Below, one piece after another: positions 23,984 through 34,385 of a stretch of DNA of 64,000 nt; position 1 is the stretch's first letter, and each line of letters opens with the position of its first letter. The stretch covers positions 549,456,630-549,520,629 of the forward strand of contig CM046882.1 of NCBI GenBank assembly GCA_025667525.1, given 5' to 3'. Below the pieces are notes generated by a model that was given only the letters and a program-made list of their open reading frames with translations, ran no database searches and had not been told where the DNA came from. This stretch comes from Glebionis coronaria (taxonomy: Eukaryota; Streptophyta; Magnoliopsida; Asterales; Asteraceae). The position numbers were made by a program, and so were the translations under genes.

Positions 23984-24913
23984 ATGGCTCAACCCGAAAA
24001 CAATATGACTATGAGTTCTGCGTTCAAAGGTTTCTACGTTCGTCCTGAACTTACTCGACTTAATTTCAATAATTGGTATCGCTCACTAAGAATAGTTCTG
24101 AGAGCAGCGGGTACTATCGATATCTTGACTACTCCTTATCCGGAGGATCTTGCTAAAGGAGCATCTGATGTGCAAAGGCTTGAACACGCTGCTAATGTTA
24201 AGAAGCACTCTGAGGTGGCTACTTTAATGTTAGGAAGAATGGCTCCTCCACTTCAACATATGTATGAGCTATTCTCCTAAGCGAATGCTTGATGAGCTCA
24301 AGGCTATGTTCGAAAAGCCGCAAGCTGTGGAAATCTACGACTTGGTAGATGCTCTGCATAGTTGCAAGCAAGCTCTTGGAGATTCTGTAAGTGCCCATTA
24401 TTTGGAGATGAGGGGTATATGGAATAGCTCATTTCACTAGGACAATCCTATGATCATAATATGGCTATCAGCTTGATCAATAGGTCCCTTAACAAGGACT
24501 TCAATGATTTTGTTCGTAACTATAATATGCATTGCACGTGGAAGACAGTCAATGATTTGTATGCAATGCTCATTGACTACGAAAAGGGGTTAAAGGACAA
24601 GGCATCTACTTCTACTCCTCCTGTGCTTTATGTACAAAAGGGTGGAGTGAGTAAGGAAAAACCGCACAAGAACAACAAGAAAGGCAAAGGCAAGGGTGAT
24701 AAGGGTAAACAAGTTGCGACTTATTCTAAACCTAAGCAAAACTTTGTCAAGAAGAATCAATCTCAGAAGGATGAGACTTGTTTCCATTGCAAGGCAAGTG
24801 GACACTGGAAGAGGAACTGTCCTCTTTATCTCGAGGAGTTGCGAGAAATAAAGAAGAAGGCTGAGCTTAGTGCTGCAGCATCTTCAGGTAACTTACATTT
24901 GATAGTTATTTAA
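23984..24913 (+). pseudogene. gag of the younger copia element, interrupted
   Basis: ATG 23984 opens MAQPENNMTMSSAF and the frame continues through a UBN2/retrotrans_gag-type segment (LNFNNWYRSLRIVLRAAG) to a stop at 24280. The later part continues in other frames. 24461-24913 holds a Lys-rich tract and a zinc knuckle CX2CX4HX4C (CFHCKASGHWKRNC, about 24777-24822). Stops or shifts near 24278 and 24440 break the chain. Confidence 0.85.
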
Positions 24914-24929
24914 TCTTACATACAAATCA

Positions 24930-27900
24930 AATTCCTGGGCATATGATATGGGATGTGGTATTAACATTTGTAATACTGTGCATGTATTTGAGTTAGAGAA
25001 GAAGCTTACCTATGGGGAACAATTTCTGCATGTGGGCAATGGCGCACAAGTAGCGGTTGAGGCTATAGGAACATTTAATCTAGTTTTACCTTCGAGTCTA
25101 GTACTGAGATTAAATAATTGTCATTTTGCACCTAATATTGTTAGGGATGTTATTTCTTTTTCTTGTATGTTGGATCTTGGATTTATTCACACTATTGATA
25201 ATAATAGAATTTCTGTTTTCATAGATGGTTTATTCTATTTTGATGCAATTTCTGTGAATGGTGTTTTTGAAATTAACATGCATGGTAATAATTCCAAGAG
25301 AAAGATTAATTCTGTTTTTAGCATGAATAAGAAGAGAAAGTTAGACAAGAAATCTTCTTATCTTTGGCATTGTAGACTTGCCCATATTGGGAAGACTCGC
25401 ATACAAAAGCTTCAACGTGATGGTCTTTTGGATATATCAATAATGAATCATTTGATAAATGTGAGTCTTGTATCTCTGGAAAGATGACCAAGAAACCTTT
25501 TAATAGCAATATTGAAAGGGCTACTGAACTACTTGGTTTGATACACACTGAGGGGTGTAGACCACTTAGACATGTGTCAAGGAAAGGTGCTAGCTACTTT
25601 TTAACATTTACGGATGATTATAGCCGTTATGGTTATGTTTATTTACTTAAGCATAAACATGAGGTATTTGAAACATTCAAAGTGTTTAAAGCGGAAGTAG
25701 AATTGCAACTAGGAAAGAAGATTAAAGCTCTTCGTTCTGATCGAGGTGATGAATATTTAAGTCAACAGTTTAAAGATTATTTAAGTGAGAACGGAATTGT
25801 TCAGAAACTTACTTCTCCATATACTCCACAACAAAATGGTGTATCCGAAAGGAGAAATCGTACATTATTAGATATGGTGCGATCTATGTTTAATCTTACA
25901 ACTTTACCTTTATCCTTTTGGGATTACGCTTTAGAATCTGCTGTTCGTATTCTGAATATGGTTCCCACAAAGAAGGTTGATAAGACACCATATGAAGTAT
26001 GGCATGGCAAAAAGCCATATATGTCTTATTTAACGATTTGGGGTTGTGAGGCGTATGTGAAACGTGACTCTGGAGATAAACTCCAATAGTGCTCTGTTAA
26101 ATGTATCTTTGTAGGTTACCCTAAGGAAACTATGGGCTACTACTTTTATTATCCACCTGAGAACAAAGTTGTTGTGGATAGGTATGGAGACTTCCTTAAA
26201 AATGATCTTGTAAATCAAGAAATCAGTGGGAGAAATTATGATCTTAAAGAAATTCAAGAAGATACATTGCCTTCTGAAAATACTAGCAAAGAAATTACAA
26301 TAGAGCCAGAAAGTCTGGGTGCTCCACCGGAATTAATTCCTCCACGTAGGTCTAAAAGAACCGTACGTGCGCCAAGCAAACTATGTCTTAACATAGAGGA
26401 TGATGAGGAGGAGGTAGGGGATCTTGGTGAACCTGCTAACTATCGATCCGCAATGCTTGATCCAGAAAAGTTAAAATGGATAGTTGCGATGAATGAGGAA
26501 ATGAAATCCATGAAAGTCAACGATGTTTGGATTCTTGTTGATGTACCTAAAAATGCTAAAGTAGTGAAAAATAGGTGGATTCTCAAGAAGAAAACTGACA
26601 TGGATGGGGAAGTACAATCCTATAAAGCACGTTTAGTAGTTATAGGGTTTTACTCAAACTTTTGGCGTAGACTACGAGGAGACATTTTCTCTGTAGCAGA
26701 CTTACGAGCTATTAGGATTCTCATAGCTATAGCAGCATACTATGACTATGAGATATGGCAAATGGATGTTAAAACTGCCTTCTTGAATGGTCGCTTAGAT
26801 GAGGAAATCTATATGCAGCAACCGGAAGGGTACGTTGATCCTAAATATCCAAAACGCGTGTGAAAACTTCAAAGATCTATTTATGGTTTGAAGCAAGCAT
26901 CGCGTCAATGGAATAAACGATTTGATGAAGAAATCAAAAAGTTCGGATTTATTCAAAATCGTGATGAGCCATGTGTATATCGCAAAGCTACTGGGAGTGA
27001 TGTAGTGTTCCTAATTTTATATGTCGATGACATATTAATCATGGGAAGTAACATTCCAAGACTTAAGGAAGTTAAGGATTATCTTGGTAAATGTTTTTCT
27101 ATGAAGGATTTGGGAGATGCTGCATATATTCTGGGAATTAAAATCTATCGAGATAGGAAAAGACGGTTAATTGGTCTTAGTCAAGATGCTTATATTGATA
27201 AGATATTAAAGAAGTATAACATGCATAATTCTAAGAAAGGTTTTTAACCTATGGAAGTTAAGCATGAATTAAGTCATGAGTTAGATGCATCAACACCCGA
27301 AGAGGTGGCTTACATGCAGAAGGGTGCCTTATGCTTTGGTTGTAGGATCTATTATGTATGATGTAAGATGCACAAGGCCTGATGTGGCGTTTGCTCATAA
27401 CTTGGTCAGTAGATACCAACGGAATCCAGGGAAGCTTCACTGGACTGCTGTTAAACATATACTAAAGTATCTGAGGAATACAAAAGATATGTTTTTGGTA
27501 TTTGGGGGTAAACCAGACATAGAACTGAAAGTTACAGGTTTCTGTGATGCGTCCTGGCAATGTGATAAAGACGATACGAAGTCTCAGACGGGTTACGCGT
27601 TTGTCATCAATGGAGGAGCAGTTGACTGGAAGAGCAAGAAGCAGACAACCATTGCTATGCATGCGACTCAATCTGAGTACATGGCTGCTTCAGAAGTTGC
27701 AATGGAAGCTGTTTGGATTAGGAAGTTTATTGAAGATCTTGGAGTGATGCCTTCAATTAAAGAACCTATTGAATATATTGCGACAATTCTGCTGCAATAA
27801 TATTCGTCAATGATTCTGGAGTCATGAAAGGCGCCATACACTTTAAACGTAGATATCACTACGTTCGAGAACAAGTTGAAGCTCGAGAAATAAAATTAAT

Positions 27901-28018
27901 AAAAGTTCACACAGATGATAACGTAGCTGATCCTTTTACTAAGGCTTTGCCTAGACCAAAGGTAGTTAAGCACGCCAAGGCGATTGGGCTGCAACTAGCT
28001 AGCGAATTCACGCAATAA
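24930..28018 (+). pseudogene. pol of the younger copia element (PR-IN-RT-RNase H), interrupted
   Basis: The protease segment near 24940 reads WAYDMGCG, keeping the Asp, with Met where Thr/Ser is usual. The GAG-pre-integrase His/Cys region lies at 25360-25485 and is broken there. The integrase core has Glu for the first catalytic Asp (HTEGCRP, codon 25550-25552) but keeps the second Asp (RSDRGDEY) and the Glu (GVSERRNRTL). RT has QMDVKTAFLNG and an intact YVDD (27020-27031). RNase H (DASW) lies in 27285-27800, and its end at 27824-28018 is in another frame. Stops at 26087-26089 and 26861-26863 and a local out-of-frame stretch at about 26645-26697 add damage. Confidence 0.9.
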
Positions 28019-28807
28019 ATCTGTTGATTTGTATTTGGATAAAGGATGTTACACATTATTGAATTGATGAAATAAAGATAGAGTTTCGTTTATTTACTGT
28101 TATTTGATTTTGTATCCTATTTTACATGTTTTAATCCATGGATAATAGTTATGTTCTAAACGTCCGTTGTCGATTAATAATATGAGAATATTATTAAACT
28201 AAGACAAATCAAAATAGTGACAGAGTATACTTGAAAGTATATTAGTCAATTTTGGATGATATTTGATGAATCAAATATTGGACTTATCCCAACTATATGA
28301 TTTTACTTTATGGATCTTCGTCTTAAGTAAATCGTAAATAGTTATCCTTAGACCTGAGATACCAGGAAACTGAATAGAATGTAGTGCATTTCTGTAAGGT
28401 AACCTAACGCTAAACGTAACTGGTAGCTATAAGGGTTTTTTCATAAGTGTTTCAAAGTTCGTAAGTTTCGCTTGTAGTCAAAATGGGATTTGTTTCCTTC
28501 AAATTATTTTGAAATATAAATATAGCTGGGCCCCTCGGGAAGTAGTAAGATGTTTGTGTGGCCACACCCAAATGTGTTTTGGTAATCTTACTATATCCGT
28601 AAACGAGAAACAGAATGGTTAATGAAGGAATGACTGAGATCCATATCCTATTAACGTTGTATTTGAAATGAAAGGATAATAATAAATGATGAATCATTTA
28701 AAAGGTTTTTCCAGGAGACCTTACTCGAGTTGTACTAGTGACATTGCCAGTGTAACTAGACGCTAGTCAATGTAATCACGATATTCAAATTTTGTCCAAG
28801 TGGGAGC
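28019..28807 (+). other. 3' untranslated part of the younger copia element with polypurine tract
   Basis: About 780 bp without coding signal ends in CAAGTGGGAGC (28797-28807), the polypurine tract directly before the 3' LTR. Confidence 0.7.
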
Positions 28808-29560
28808 TGAAAGTTTATGGACTTAAAATTAATAGTCGTGTGATAGGATCGAACTCGGGATTAAGGGATTGCATACAATACGTAAAGGGTTAATTTTATT
28901 TATTAGATATATTATATATATATTTATTAAATCAAACCGAACTTAACTAACGACTGTTAATAATTAAGAGTTAAGTATAAATGACCGTTATGGAATTAAA
29001 TAGAAGAGAAAAGAAGGAAACGGAAAAGTTCCGGAAGCCCCTTTGGGTGGGCTATAGTCGACGGCTACAAGGACCAAAAAGGAAAGGAAAAAAGATTTTG
29101 TTTCCTAATTTGATTATTACTTGGAAACCAAGTTTTGCAAAGCCCTATATAAACAATCCCATAGCCTTCATAAATTTTATCCCTCTCTCTCTTTTCTTCT
29201 CTTTGATCGCCGGCCAAACAAACACCCTTTATGGTTTTCTTTGGTTTTCGATTTTGCTTAAAATTCCACAAGCGTTGAAGTTCCGGTTTGCAAGTGCTAG
29301 ACTCACGGTTAGCCCGTTGCATTACGTGTGTACAAGAGCGTAATATATGTTTGCTTTAAACTATATCTTGGTATTATACTTCACAAACCCTAATTGGAGA
29401 TTCGTTTGTGATCTTGTAGATCTACGCTAGGATAAAGGTATGTAACCCTAATCGATTAATTTTAATTGTGTTATTAATGATCTTGTTAAATCGCTTCCGC
29501 TATAACGTCATTTGACCTTTGTTATGAATATATAATTGTTATGAATGTCATAAACCTTCA
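28808..29560 (+). repeat. 3' LTR of the younger copia element
   Basis: Direct copy of 21723-22472 with matching TG and CA ends, followed by the duplication TCACT. Confidence 0.92.
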
Positions 29561-29624
29561 TCACTTTGTTTGTGTTATGATTTTCTTTAAGTTAATCAAG
29601 TATACACTTAAATGGCGGAGGATT

Positions 29625-29930
29625 GTTGGTGATTTTGTGTTACCAATATGATTTAAGTGTAATGCATTGATTTAATTGACCAATGAGTAATCGTGATAAA
29701 TGTTCATCAAGTCGGGGTTGCGGAGTGCACACTTGTATGACGCTATTACGATTATCATATGCGGGCGAAGCCCCCGTACGACGGGGGTCCGGGGGCAGTG
29801 CCCCTGGTGTAAAGTGCTATGTTAAAAAACACTTGAAAATAAAATTCCCGAACTTTTGGACTCCTTTTGTTTGCCCGTTTTTTCTATTTGTTTTGGTTGT
29901 GAAATAATTGCTAGGCAGTTACAACTGAAT
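29625..29930 (+). repeat. Probable LTR fragment of another copia element with GC-rich hairpin
   Basis: TGTTGGTGATTTTG at 29625 follows a purine-rich ggcggaggat, which looks like an internal-tail/LTR junction. Inside lies a strikingly GC-rich block (29760-29812) in otherwise AT-rich DNA. The younger copia element would have inserted into the tail of this element. The right end is not fixed. Confidence 0.4.
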
Positions 29931-30094
29931 GTAAAAAATTGTTGGTCATATAATCATCTTCATGGTCTGGTTTTGTTGATAACACAAAAACACATTTTTA
30001 GTTCGCAATCTGAGTTTTATCCGATTGAAGATTTCGATATAACTATTGAAAAGACTTTGATCTGAAAGTTGGTGACATCAGATTAAATATCTAA

Positions 30095-30609
30095 CAAAAA
30101 ATTGACCCATAGTTTAATTTTCGGGATATTTTATGATTTTTCTCTATTATTTTTTTTATAACTTCCTTGTCAACCACTCATATTATTAGCTTTAACGTTG
30201 TTTTCTTACTTTTAAATATCAACAGATATTTATAAAACCATCTTTTTCGTTCCTCCTAAATTTCATTCAATAGTTCATCAACCTCACATTTCAGATTTCA
30301 GTCTAGTTTATTATCAATAAAACCAGGCTTTAATTCTTCTAAAAGAGAACTCTGAAGATTTCTACCGAGCGAGCAGTAACTTTTGAACGTGCGGGTAGTA
30401 AGTTAGCTTGAACATTAATCATCGTCTTGCACATATTGTCTTTAAAAAAGGACGTCTGCTGGTTATCAAAGTTTTAGCAACAACATTAATCAGCACTAAA
30501 TTGCATGTTCTAAAGTTTCAAATATTGTTTTTGACTTTATTTGTTGCCATGAAGCTTGCATTTAGTATATATGTTGATATATCTGTAACTTTTGTCTCTT
30601 GATGGTTAG
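30095..30609 (+). promoter_or_regulatory. Duplicated upstream region of transporter copy A
   Basis: The stretch is related over several hundred bases to 36780-37206 (copy C) and 41103-41614 (copy D). Shared items are the segment starting catagttt..attttcgg, a cagtctag(ct)-rich block, and the final tttgtaacttttgt(c/g)tcttgat before the ATG. The duplicated unit therefore includes the promoter. A TAG at the ATG (ttag-ATG) could be a 3' splice site of a leader intron. Confidence 0.6.
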
Positions 30610-32597
30610 ATGGGTGATCAAGGATATACGTATACATTGGATGAAGCACTTTCGACAATTGGGTTTGGGAAGTTCCAAGTTGGCGTGCTTGCGTATGCTG
30701 GACTCGGTTGGGTAGCAGAAGCAATGGAACTGATGCTTTTGTCATTTGTTGGACCAGCTATACAACCCGACTGGGGACTTTCTTCAAGTGAAGAAAGTTA
30801 TATATCAACTGTGGCGTTTTTCGGTATGTTGGTTGGAGCATACTTGTGGGGTGTTGTGTCCGATTCCTATGAAAGAAAGTAAGTTTCTTTATTACCAGCA
30901 TACTATTTTTCTCTTCCAACTGTTCTTGTCTTGTTGATTATTCTACTTTTAGTAAGAGTTATATATGTACTGTTTTATACTATGAGTTCATTTTAAGAAC
31001 CAATGGGAACCAATGATCTTTTTGTGCGTGTGGTAAATTGGAGTATATTTACTGATTAACTATTGAATTTATGGCGACTTGTTTGCAATAAGTTGATCGC
31101 GTGCATACCTAAAGTGCCCCTGTTATTAAACCTCTTCGTAATCATGGTCCCTTTTCTTTGGTGATTCAGGAAGGGACTTGTAGGTGCAGCTATAATATCC
31201 ACTGTGGCAGGGCTATTGAGTGCTTTTGCACCAAATTATACATCATTGTTGGTTCTTCGTTGCATTGTTGGTGTGGGTCTAGGGGGTGGGCATGTAAGTT
31301 CGTCATGGTTTCTAGAATTCATCCCCATTTCTAACAGAGGCTTATGGATGGTTGTTTTTTCAACCTTTTGGACAGTTGGAACAATAATGGAGGCTTCACT
31401 TGCTTGGGTATGTCCAAAATGCCTAAGCGCTTTCTATAAGTTGTATCTCAAGAAATTAATCTTAAGTTCTTATTGCTGTCAAAATGATTCTCTTGTAGTG
31501 GATCATGCCTAGCTATGGTTGGAGGTGGCTACTTGGACTATCTGCAGTTCCATATCTTGTCGCGTTATTGTTTTATGGTCTCGTCCCTGAGTCTCCACGG
31601 TACCTTTGTACACACGGGAGGTTAGCAGAGGCACAATATATTCTGGAAAAAGGAGCTGCACTTAACCAAAAAGAACTTCCGACAGGCCTACTTATCTCTG
31701 ATATGATAAACGAGGTGCCCAAGAATGACCAGTTACTCCCCCTAATATCAAATACAACTTGTGATTCCCAAAGTAAATCTCCGTCTATAATCATGCTTTT
31801 ATCACCTAATCTGATAAGAACAACGCTTCTCCTATGGTTGTTGTTCTTTTGCAACAATTTTGCATATTACGGCATTATTTTGCTAACTTCGCAACTAAGC
31901 ATTGGCCAAAGCGAGTGTGACCCACCCACTTTGCAATCAGAATATATCAAGGATCCTAGTCTCTATGTAAATGTATTCATCACTAGCTTGGCAGGTACTT
32001 GAGATTCAAGTTTTCTTGCATCTATTATTAATATTTTATTAAAGTTTGATTAGATCGTGCGGGTATCTATTGCAGAACTTCCCGGGCTTGTTATAGCAGC
32101 TTTGACAGTGGACAGAATAGGTCGAAAGATTTGCATGGAAATCCTTGTCATTTCAGGATTCCTCCTATTATTGCCATTGGTTGTCCATCAAAATGATATT
32201 ATGACCACTGCTTTTCTATTTGGAGCACGTATGTTTGTTTCAGCAAGCTTCACCGTTGCTTGTATCTACGCCCCAGAGGTACGTCCTATACACTCTATGT
32301 TGCCTTTCAAGAAAAAATATCCTTATAGTTTTTTATTTTTTTTGGGGGATGTTGTAGGTCTATCCGACAAACTTAAGAGCAACAGGAGTTGGAATTACAA
32401 CGGCAGTAGGCAAAATTGGGGGGATGGTATGCCCGTTGATAGCAGTTGGGATGAGTAGTGGTTGCCACCAAACACTTCCAGTAATTTTGTTTGAGGTTAC
32501 AATACTTTTATCAGGACTAAGTATTATACTGCTTCCATTTGAGACGAAAGGGAAAGAATTAACCGATAACATAGATTTACATGTATTAGTACAATAA
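30610..32597 (+). CDS. OCT7: Organic cation/carnitine transporter 7-like (copy A)
   Basis: This is a major facilitator superfamily membrane transporter of the plant OCT7/NIAP type. Arabidopsis NIAP moves nicotinate; the substrate here is inferred only from family. Five exons join cleanly: 30610-30878, 31170-31407, 31499-31994, 32076-32278 and 32358-32597. All introns are GT..AG, and the product is 481 residues, near the family's 490-500. About twelve membrane segments are expected. Seen motifs are the TM2-TM3 loop GVVSDSYERK, GLGGGH in TM4, PESPRYL after TM6, DRIGRK between TM8 and TM9, and PFETKGKEL at the end. The loop motif is normally SDSYGRK, as in copies B, C and D, so E88 replaces a conserved Gly. 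Exons 2-5 are nearly identical to copy D. Confidence 0.88.
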
Positions 32598-33552
32598 TAT
32601 CGTTACATTATTCAATGTACATAAAGCTTATTCACATCCAATAATCGATTTGTGTTACATATCCTACCGACAATAGTACAGCTGGTTTCTTTATCAACTT
32701 CATTGTCTAACACTTCAAGCCTGCGCAGGTGACTCCTAAATATTCTGCATATATACAGAAATTTGTCGTCCCAATCTTGACCGGACCCAGAGTTTTGTTT
32801 GAGTTTATCCGGGCCCTAAAATTCGTCCTAAGAGGATTGACTTATCGCCACTAAGAAAAATACCAAAAACAATAATCCAACCAAACCGATTCAAAAGAAG
32901 ACAAAGAGTGTAATTTCACCACGGTGCACGGCATTACACCGAAAAATACCACCACGGTGCACGGCATTATACCGAAAATGAAATTATTATGTGACACGTC
33001 TATTTTGTTCCAACAAGAGGACAAAGAGTGTAATTTGATATAAGTTAACCAACGTGTGAGTTACAAAGTGTGTTACAATGCCACATGTTTTAACAAGTAC
33101 AAGTGTCTTCTGTCTTTAATAAAAATCCCCAGATTTCTTTTCTTGCTTGTTGCATTAAATCTCAACCAAATGTAAATGTCAAAAATAGAACTTATATATA
33201 ATGTCATTTTAAAGCAGTTTATAATATTGTTTGTTTTGATTAGTGTTAACTGTTAAGGATCCTATGCCCTCAAGTTTAGATCCATGCAGGAACGAAATCA
33301 GGTTTGTCCGATACACATGGATTTTTTTTCTCGTAGTGGTAATTTTGTTAAAAAACCCCTCATATTTTTTAGAAATGCACAAGTTTTCAAAAAGTGCATG
33401 TAGTATTGTTTAGTTTATCATAAATGCACCTGGTGAATTTGTCGTCTAGTTCCGTCCCTCTATATACATGTTTTGTTTAACCCATGCAATGTGATCAAGT
33501 GTTGAGAATTGTTTTGAGGTGTGATAACTTGATCTATTATGTTTATTAGTAG
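32598..33552. other. Spacer between copies A and B
   Basis: The first 160 bp match the 3' flank of copy D (43610-43750), so the duplicated unit extends to about 32760. After that no gene is seen. Confidence 0.6.
32917..32981 (+). repeat. Two-copy 31-bp tandem repeat
   Basis: ccacggtgcacggcattaca, followed by ccgaaaa, occurs twice in a row (second copy with one change). It contains the palindrome GTGCAC. It may be the remnant of a small transposon. Confidence 0.7.
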
Positions 33553-33817
33553 ATGGGAGATCAAGGATCTGATGCATGTACATTGGATGAAGCGCTTTTG
33601 ACAATTGGATTTGGGAAGTTCCAAGTTGGTGTTCTTGCGTATGCTGGATTAGGTTGGATAGCAGAAGCAATGGAAATTATGCTTTTGTCATTTGTAGGAC
33701 CGGCGATACAGCCTGAGTGGGGATTGTCTGCGAGTGAAGAGAGTTTGATATCAACTGTGGCTTTTGGCGGGATGCTTGTTGGGGCATACTCTTGGGGTGT
33801 CGTCTCTGATTCTTATG

Positions 33818-34180
33818 GAAGAAAGTAAGTTACCGCCACATTATATGTTGTGTGTTATGATGTTAATTTCATAGAATTACCCTGGAATCATATATTAGCA
33901 TTCTTGTGTAAGTATGCACTAGGGATCGAATTTGGCAAAAGGCAGATAAACTTTGGTATATTAAGAATCTGTCACAAGTCTTACAAGCCAAGAAAGTAAG
34001 TTACCACCATATTTTTATACGCAAAGCGCATTATATGTCGTTTATTATGATGTTAATTTCATATAATTCCTCACTTAGTATTATTCTTGTGTAAGTATGC
34101 ACTACTACCTGTAGATATCGGATTAGGCAAAAGTCAGTGTAATTGTGGTATATTAAGAATCTGTCACGAGTCTCACAAGC
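33818..34180 (+). repeat. Tandem duplication at the exon 1/intron 1 junction of copy B
   Basis: A unit of about 170 bp starting at the exon 1 end (aagaaagtaagttacc) is repeated from 33990. It copies the 5' splice site (GT at 33825 and again at 33996) and ends in catching parts aatctgtcac and acaagccaagaa. Confidence 0.75.
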
Positions 34181-34224
34181 CAAGAATTATGTATCACAGA
34201 TGGTATATGAACATGGAAAATGAT

Positions 34225-34385
34225 ATTTCTTCCTACAAAAACCTCCTACAAATCCTCCTACACACAGGATTCTGACAAGTGGCGGAACTTACGGTTCAGA
34301 TTTGGAGAGATAATAAGTGGAGAAAATGTGTATTATATTATTGTGAGTGTAGGAGGATAAGTAGGATGATTTGGTAGGAGGATAT
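34225..34385. mobile_element. Small MITE inside intron 1 of copy B
   Basis: The ends form inverted repeats of about 38 bp (left ttcttcctacaaaaacctcc, right reading inward atcctcctaccaaatcatcc), each ending in TCCTCCTACAC. There is no coding capacity. The target duplication is not clear. Confidence 0.6.

Larger units (their letters stand above)
21723..29560 (+). mobile_element. Complete, fairly young Ty1/copia retrotransposon, coding broken
   Basis: LTRs at 21723-22472 (750 bp) and 28808-29560 (753 bp) both run TGAAAGTTTATGG...CCTTCA. The target duplication TCACT is perfect (21718-21722, 29561-29565). A primer-binding site follows the 5' LTR, and the polypurine tract CAAGTGGGAGC precedes the 3' LTR. 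Gag, protease, integrase, RT and RNase H follow in Ty1/copia order. Long frames survive, but several stops and shifts interrupt them. LTR divergence looks low (a few per cent by eye). Confidence 0.95.
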
